Origin: DATAEY01 sp045805565
GTDB taxonomy: Bacteria > Actinomycetota > Thermoleophilia > Solirubrobacterales > Solirubrobacteraceae
Direction of reading: 5' to 3'
Assembly (NCBI GenBank): GCA_045805565.1
Contig: JBJMKZ010000017.1
Span: 1 to 64,000 of the forward strand
Length of the DNA: 64,000 bases
Both the position numbers and the translations under genes were made by a program. The stretch's first letter is position 1. Every line of letters starts with the position of its first letter. Positions 60,080-64,000 of the stretch are shown piece after piece. The notes beneath the pieces are model-generated. The model worked only from the letters and a program-made list of their open reading frames with translations. It was not told the DNA's origin and did no database searches.

Positions 60080-60475
60080 TCAGACCCTTCGCCGCTTGCG
60101 GGGGCGACATCCGTTGTGGGCCTGCGGCGTCACATCGCGAACCGAGGCCACCTCCAGGCCCGCGGCCTGCAGCGACCTGATGGCGGTCTCGCGTCCGGAC
60201 CCCGGGCCCTTGACGAAGACGTCCACCTTCTGGAGACCGTGCTCCATGCCCTTGCGGGCGGCGGCGTCGGCGGTGACCTGCGCGGCGAACGGCGTCGACT
60301 TGCGCGAGCCCTTGAAGCCGGCTCCGCCGGCCGATTCCCAGGCAATCACACCCCCGTCGCGATCGGTCAGCGACACGATGGTGTTGTTGAACGAGGTCTT
60401 GATGTGGGCCTGCCCGATGGCGATGTTCTTGCGGGGCTTACGCCGTCCGCGGGCGGGACGCTTGGGGGCTGGCAT
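60080..60475 (-). CDS. rpsK: 30S ribosomal protein S11
   Basis: A 131-residue platform protein. Signature elements are H-I-K-T-S-F-N-N-T-I-V near residues 24-34, G-F-K-G-S-R-K-S-T-P-F-A-A-Q, and the basic C-terminal P-H-N-G-C-R-P-R-K-R-R-R-V. Its SD (GGAGGTCC before ATG) begins in the end of the upstream 79-base repeat, so the duplication sits in its immediate translation leader. Confidence 0.97.
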   Translation of the reverse strand: MPAPKRPARGRRKPRKNIAIGQAHIKTSFNNTIVSLTDRDGGVIAWESAGGAGFKGSRKSTPFAAQVTADAAARKGMEHGLQKVDVFVKGPGSGRETAIRSLQAAGLEVASVRDVTPQAHNGCRPRKRRRV

Positions 60476-60481
60476 TAGGAC

Positions 60482-60641
60482 CTCCGCGGGTCATCCCGAC
60501 CCGCGTCCTGACGACGACTCTCGGCCTCCAGCCTCGCGTGAGCGTTCGCTGCGCTCACTTGTCTCCGCGGGTCATCCCGACCCGCGTCCTGACGACGACT
60601 CTCGGCCTCCGGCCTCGCGTGAGCGTTCGCTGCGCTCACTT
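60482..60641. repeat. tandem 79-base repeat in the rpsM-rpsK spacer
   Basis: Two copies, 60482-60560 and 60563-60641, have period 81 and one mismatch (A60530 versus G60611). Read in the gene direction, each copy runs from the last Lys codon and TGA of rpsM to the GGAG of the rpsK SD, so the whole spacer has been duplicated. Each copy contains two inverted repeats: GTGAGCG/CGCTCAC with a 7-base loop and CGCGGGTC/GACCCGCG with a 5-base loop. It may be a REP-type element or a recent duplication. Confidence 0.9.
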
Positions 60642-61019
60642 CTTGGTCGCCTTCTTCCTGCCGGCGACCTGCATACGACGGGGTCCCTTGCGGGTACGGG
60701 CGTTGGTCTTCGTCCGCTGACCGTTGACCGGCATCCCCCGCCGGTGGCGGAGGCCCCGATAACAGCCGATCTCCATCAGCCGCTTGACGTTCTGCGAGCG
60801 CTCGCGCCGCAGGTCGCCCTCCACCATGACCGAACGCTCGATGGCATCGCGCAGCTTGACCACCTCGTCGTCGGTGAGGTCGCGCACGTAGGTATCCGGC
60901 GAGACGCCGACATCCGCGAGCAGTTGGTTGGAGGTCGAGCGGCCCACCCCGTAGACGTACGTGAGGCCAACCTCGACTCGCTTGTTGAGCGGGATGTTCA
61001 CCCCGGCGATGCGAGCCAC
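60636..61019 (-). CDS. rpsM: 30S ribosomal protein S13
   Basis: A 127-residue head protein contacting P-site tRNA. M-A-R-I-A-G-V-N-I-P at the start, Y-G-V-G-R-S-T-S and the R-G-L-R-H-R-R-G-M-P-V-N-G-Q-R-T-K-T-N-A-R-T-R-K-G-P segment are diagnostic. The Lys-rich tail ends in the first six bases of a tandem repeat. The start is GTG, 3 bases after rpmJ. Confidence 0.97.
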   Translation of the reverse strand: MARIAGVNIPLNKRVEVGLTYVYGVGRSTSNQLLADVGVSPDTYVRDLTDDEVVKLRDAIERSVMVEGDLRRERSQNVKRLMEIGCYRGLRHRRGMPVNGQRTKTNARTRKGPRRMQVAGRKKATKK

Positions 61020-61022
61020 CGC

Positions 61023-61136
61023 TCAGCCCTGCCTCTGCTTGTGGCGGGGATTCGAGCAGATGACCAAGACCGCGCCGTGGCGGCGGATGATCTTGCACTT
61101 CTCGCACATGGGCTTGACCGACGGCCGTACCTTCAT
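61023..61136 (-). CDS. rpmJ: 50S ribosomal protein L36
   Basis: A 37-residue zinc-ribbon ribosomal protein. M-K-V-R-P-S-V-K-P-M-C-E-K-C-K gives the first Cys pair (11, 14), with Cys27 and His32 completing the site, so this is the zinc-binding form. GGAAGGGG precedes the ATG. In many bacteria infA sits between map and rpmJ. Here that place is a 132-base gap. Confidence 0.95.
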   Translation of the reverse strand: MKVRPSVKPMCEKCKIIRRHGAVLVICSNPRHKQRQG

Positions 61137-61268
61137 GTTCCCCTTCCGATGGCTTCCAGCGCCGCGGCTCTGGCTGCCGTTCCGGCCGCCGCTACCGCGT
61201 CGCGGACACTGCGGGCAGCCCGAAGCACACCGGCTTCGAGCGCAACTAGTGATGCTAGCAAAATGGGG
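61137..61268. other. 132-base gap between map and rpmJ, no infA
   Basis: The gap is too short for infA (about 220 bases) and shows no IF1-like reading in any frame. It holds the rpmJ ribosome site and an AT-richer patch with TAGCAT and ACTAGT near 61240-61260, possibly a promoter for the ribosomal unit. Nothing else is recognised. Confidence 0.7.
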
Positions 61269-62042
61269 CTAGGCGGCCGCGCGCCTGGAGTCGAGGTGCC
61301 AGGGGGTCAGGATCCGCGGTCCGGCGGCCTCGACGGCGATGGTGAACTCGAAGTGGGCGGCCAGCGAGCCGTCCTGGGAGAAGATCGCCCAGTGGTCCTC
61401 TCCCATGCGCACGGCATGGCGTCCGGCGGTCACCATGGGCTCGACCGCGAGCACCATCCCGGGCTCCAGCTCCGGGCCGCGGCCGGGCTCGCCGAAGTTG
61501 GGGATCTGGGGGTCCTCGTGCATGTCGCGGCCGATCCCATGCCCGACCAGCGAGCGGACCACCGAGAATCCCGCGCCCTCGACGATCGCCTGCACCGCGT
61601 GGGAGACATCCCCCAGTCGATTGCCGGCCCGGCAGTGCTCGGTCGCGGCTTGGAGTGCCTCCTCGGTCGTCCGCAGCAGCCGGCGGGCGATCGGCGAGAT
61701 GGGTCCCACCGGGAAGGTCCTGGCCGCGTCGGCCACCCATCCGTCTAGCACGACCCCGACGTCGATCGACAGGATGTCCCCGCGCGCCAGCCCGTAAGCC
61801 CCCGGGATGCCATGGACCACCATCGAGTTGGGCGAGGTGCAGATCGACCCGGGGAACCCCCGATACCCCTTGAAGGCGGGCTCGGCGCCCTGCGAGCGGA
61901 TGAAGCGCTCCGCCGCCTGGTCGAGCTCGCCGGTGGTGACCCCCGGTCGCAGCTTGCCCTTGAGCAGGTTGAGGGTCCGCACCAGGATGGCGCCGGCGGC
62001 GGCGATCTTGTCGATCTCCTCCGGAGATTTGCGAACGATCAC
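61269..62042 (-). CDS. map: type I methionine aminopeptidase
   Basis: A 257-residue enzyme that removes N-terminal Met from new proteins. The metal and catalytic residues are visible: V-H-G-I-P (His near 78), D-V-G-V and D-A-A-R-T-F (Asp pair), G-H-G-I-G (His), V-E-P-M-V (Glu) and the last Glu in T-I-A-V-E. Its GTG overlaps the adk stop by 4 bases (GTGA). Confidence 0.96.
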   Translation of the reverse strand: MIVRKSPEEIDKIAAAGAILVRTLNLLKGKLRPGVTTGELDQAAERFIRSQGAEPAFKGYRGFPGSICTSPNSMVVHGIPGAYGLARGDILSIDVGVVLDGWVADAARTFPVGPISPIARRLLRTTEEALQAATEHCRAGNRLGDVSHAVQAIVEGAGFSVVRSLVGHGIGRDMHEDPQIPNFGEPGRGPELEPGMVLAVEPMVTAGRHAVRMGEDHWAIFSQDGSLAAHFEFTIAVEAAGPRILTPWHLDSRRAAA

Positions 62043-62713
62043 AGCTCGTCCTCGAGCCGCAGAGTGGCGAGCGTCGCCCGGATGTGGTCGTAGACCTCCG
62101 TGGGGCTGCGCGAGCCGTCGAAGCGCCGCAGCAGCCCACGCTCCTCGTAGTAGTCGATGAGCGGACTCGTCTGCTCGTGGTAGACCTCGAGCCGGTGCTT
62201 GACCTTGTCCGGGTGGTCGTCTGAACGCTGTTCCAGCTGCGAGCCGTCCTGGTCACACACCTCGTCCTGCTCGGGAGGGTCGTAGTGGATGTTGTAGACG
62301 TGGCCGGCCTCCACGCACTGCCGCCGGCCGGAGATCCGCTTGATCACCTCGTCGTCGGACGCGTCGATCAGCAGCGCCGCCGTGACCTCGCGCCCCAGTC
62401 CCTCGAGCTGCTCCTCGATGGACTCGGCCTGGGGGATCGTGCGTGGAAAGCCGTCGAGGATGAATCCGTCCTGGGCGTCGTCCGCCTGGATACGCTCGGA
62501 GATCACGGCGGTGATCACCTCGTCGGGGACCAGGTCGCCCTCTTCCATGTAGCTGCGAGCCTTTTCCCCGAGCTCGGTCTCCTGGTTCACCGCCTCGCGC
62601 AGCATGTCTCCCGTCGCGATATAGGGAAGGCGGAGGTCCTCGCTGAGACGCTTGCCCTGGGTTCCCTTCCCCGCTCCCGGCGGTCCCAACACGATGAGAT
62701 TGAGTTCCGACAC
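62039..62713 (-). CDS. adk: adenylate kinase
   Basis: A 224-residue nucleotide kinase interconverting AMP, ADP and ATP. The P-loop is G-P-P-G-A-G-K-G-T-Q near residues 9-18, the NMP site holds A-T-G-D-M-L-R, and D-G-F-P-R-T follows. The LID region has only some Cys (R-R-Q-C and E-V-C), so a full four-Cys zinc site is not evident. GTG 62713 follows TAGGCT by 10 bases, so adk probably has its own promoter. Confidence 0.95.
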   Translation of the reverse strand: MSELNLIVLGPPGAGKGTQGKRLSEDLRLPYIATGDMLREAVNQETELGEKARSYMEEGDLVPDEVITAVISERIQADDAQDGFILDGFPRTIPQAESIEEQLEGLGREVTAALLIDASDDEVIKRISGRRQCVEAGHVYNIHYDPPEQDEVCDQDGSQLEQRSDDHPDKVKHRLEVYHEQTSPLIDYYEERGLLRRFDGSRSPTEVYDHIRATLATLRLEDEL

Positions 62714-62723
62714 GGCGAATCCG

Positions 62724-62729
62724 AGCCTA
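62724..62729 (-). promoter_or_regulatory. -10 element of adk
   Basis: TAGGCT on the minus strand (inside TATAGGCT), ten bases before GTG 62713. Confidence 0.45.
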
Positions 62730-62870
62730 TAGAAACGTCTGTCGGGGCGGGTTGACGGCTCGCACGCCGCGTGGCGTGGGTGTGCCCCTCCGCCTCCGGG
62801 GTTTGGAGAACGCATTTCGGTAACTGAGCGCGAGCTGGCGAGCGGCTGCTGGTGCGGCGGCAGTCACCAC

Positions 62871-62891
62871 CGGCGGGCATCCTGCCCGCCG
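62871..62891 (-). terminator. hairpin directly after the secY stop
   Basis: CGGCGGGCA-gga-TGCCCGCCG, a perfect 9-base stem that starts at the base after the secY TAA. No U-tract follows. It is the only strong structure in the 178-base secY-adk gap and probably ends or attenuates the upstream operon. Confidence 0.55.
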
Positions 62892-64000
62892 TTATTTGAG
62901 GAAGCCTTCGTAGTTGCGCATCATGAGCTGGGCCTCGAGCTGCTTCATCGTGTCCAGCGCGACGCCGATCACGATCAGCAGCGATGTCCCGCCGAAGAAG
63001 AAGTTCGCGCTGGTCTGGTTGATGAGCACTGTCGGCAGCGCCGCCACGGCGGCCAGGTACAGCGCGCCGGGAAAGGTCAGGCGGGCGAGGATGCGGTCGA
63101 GGAATTCGGCCGTGGGTCGGCCGGGCCTCACGCCGGGGATGAAGCCCCCGTACTTCTTGAGGTTGTCGGCCTGGTCGACCGGGTTGAACGTGACCGCCGT
63201 GTAGAAGTAGGTGAACACGATGATGAACAGCGACTCGCCGACCACGTAGGCCCAGTCGTTGGGCGAGAAGAAGGTGGACAGGTCCCGTGCCCACGGCTGG
63301 TTGATCAGCTGCCCGACCGTCGGCGGGAAGGCCATGATGCTGGCGGCGAAGATGACCGGGATGACACCGGCCATGTTCACCCGCAGCGGGAGATAGGTCT
63401 GCCCGCCCGAGGACATGCGCCGCCCGATCACCCGCTTGGCGTACTGGACGGGGATCCGGCGCTGGCCCTCCTGGACGAACACGATCGCGGCGATGACCGC
63501 CAGGGCGACGAAGGGCATCATGACCTTGAACACCGGGTCCGGGTTGGTCCACCAGGCCTGGATGCCGTGCGGGATGCGCGACGCGATCGAGGCGAAGATC
63601 ATCAGCGAGATGCCGTTGCCGATTCCCCGCTGGGTGATGAGCTCCCCCAGCCACATCAACAGCACCGTGCCGGCGGTGAGCGAGATCACGATCATGAACA
63701 CCCGCGGACCGGTGAAGTGGGGAATCACGCCGCTGCCCGGTGTCTGGCTGCCGAAGGAGCGGAACAGGAACACGTAGCCGACGGACTGGGCGAACGCCAG
63801 CCCCACCGTCAGGTAACGCGTGTACTGGGTGATCCGCGCCTGGCCGACCTCGCCCTCCTTCTGGAGCTTCTCCAGCGAGGGGACGACCACCGTCATCAGC
63901 TGCAGGATGATCGAGGCCGTGATGTAGGGCATGATCCCGAGCGCGAACAGCGCCACCCGCTGCAGCCCGCCACCCGAGAACAGGTTGAGGAAGCCGAGGA
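62892..64000 (-). CDS. secY: preprotein translocase subunit SecY (partial, N-terminus outside window)
   Basis: At least 369 residues of the translocon channel protein, about eight or nine of its ten helices. The window begins in the plug/helix-2 region (F-S-G-G-G-L-Q-R), then A-L-G-I-M-P-Y-I-T-A-S-I-I-L-Q-L. G-I-G-N-G-I-S marks the helix-5 region, and the C-terminal tail ends Y-E-G-F-L-K. The order secY-adk-map is that of the spc operon. Confidence 0.97.
   Translation of the reverse strand, partial: LGFLNLFSGGGLQRVALFALGIMPYITASIILQLMTVVVPSLEKLQKEGEVGQARITQYTRYLTVGLAFAQSVGYVFLFRSFGSQTPGSGVIPHFTGPRVFMIVISLTAGTVLLMWLGELITQRGIGNGISLMIFASIASRIPHGIQAWWTNPDPVFKVMMPFVALAVIAAIVFVQEGQRRIPVQYAKRVIGRRMSSGGQTYLPLRVNMAGVIPVIFAASIMAFPPTVGQLINQPWARDLSTFFSPNDWAYVVGESLFIIVFTYFYTAVTFNPVDQADNLKKYGGFIPGVRPGRPTAEFLDRILARLTFPGALYLAAVAALPTVLINQTSANFFFGGTSLLIVIGVALDTMKQLEAQLMMRNYEGFLK

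Noticed and set aside
60475..61107. Minus-strand frame containing two in-frame copies of a 27-residue repeat
   Set aside because: The 81-base repeat is a multiple of three, so the frame stays open, but it runs through rpsM in the wrong frame and has no protein-like core. I treat the repeat as non-coding.

Overview
This 64 kb window is very GC-rich DNA, densely packed with genes. Gene content and order point to an actinobacterium. Thermoleophilia (Solirubrobacterales-like) is my best guess, but that is inference from gene style and not a phylogeny. Support comes from the complete 14-gene nuo operon, the order secY-adk-map-rpmJ-rpsM-rpsK-rpsD-rpoA-rplQ-truA, frequent GTG starts, and many genes that start only 6-11 bases after a TANNNT -10 element with no Shine-Dalgarno sequence (leaderless transcripts). 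No phage, insertion sequence, CRISPR array or rRNA was seen. It reads as core chromosome.

Layout. 1-2836: the edge of an unknown gene, serS, a lipoprotein cytochrome c, a flavin reductase and a small membrane protein. 2969-18038: nuoA-N, respiratory complex I, all on the + strand and mostly translationally overlapping. 18149-20745: a DUF378 membrane protein, a double-length ThyX-like protein and a carboxymuconolactone-decarboxylase-family protein. 20733-24320: two acyl/acetyl-CoA synthetases. 24455-36720: short transcription units, many divergent with 37-100 base promoters. They hold a CBS protein, a saccharopine-dehydrogenase-like protein, an alpha/beta hydrolase, a flippase-like membrane protein, a 2-hydroxyacid oxidase, Fpg, SixA, a HAD hydrolase, a cyclophilin, a DEAD-box helicase, a quinone oxidoreductase and a PfkB kinase. 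36747-45771: dcd, citrate synthase, BioA, rubredoxin, a Nudix hydrolase, a tandem split-barrel flavoprotein, an epimerase, an iron alcohol dehydrogenase, an SCP2 protein and a ZIP transporter with a palindromic operator. 45861-54408: an MBL hydrolase, tRNA-Pro(CGG), Nif3, a 59-residue HTH/IF2_N-like protein, a long-chain acyl-CoA synthetase, a HisC-like aminotransferase, a patatin and a PBP4-type DacB. 54392-64000: ligA, surE, truA, rplQ, rpoA, rpsD, rpsK, rpsM, rpmJ, map, adk and the C-terminal part of secY, all on the minus strand.

Functionally the window joins aerobic energy metabolism (complex I, citrate synthase, acetate and fatty-acid activation) with the transcription/translation core. 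No gene-free stretch exceeds 300 bases. The most notable points are the double ThyX protein with complementary loss of motif residues, a serS gene with no canonical start codon, the widespread leaderless promoters, an 81-base tandem duplication of the rpsM-rpsK spacer, the absence of infA between map and rpmJ, and a DtxR/MntR-like palindrome in front of a ZIP metal transporter.
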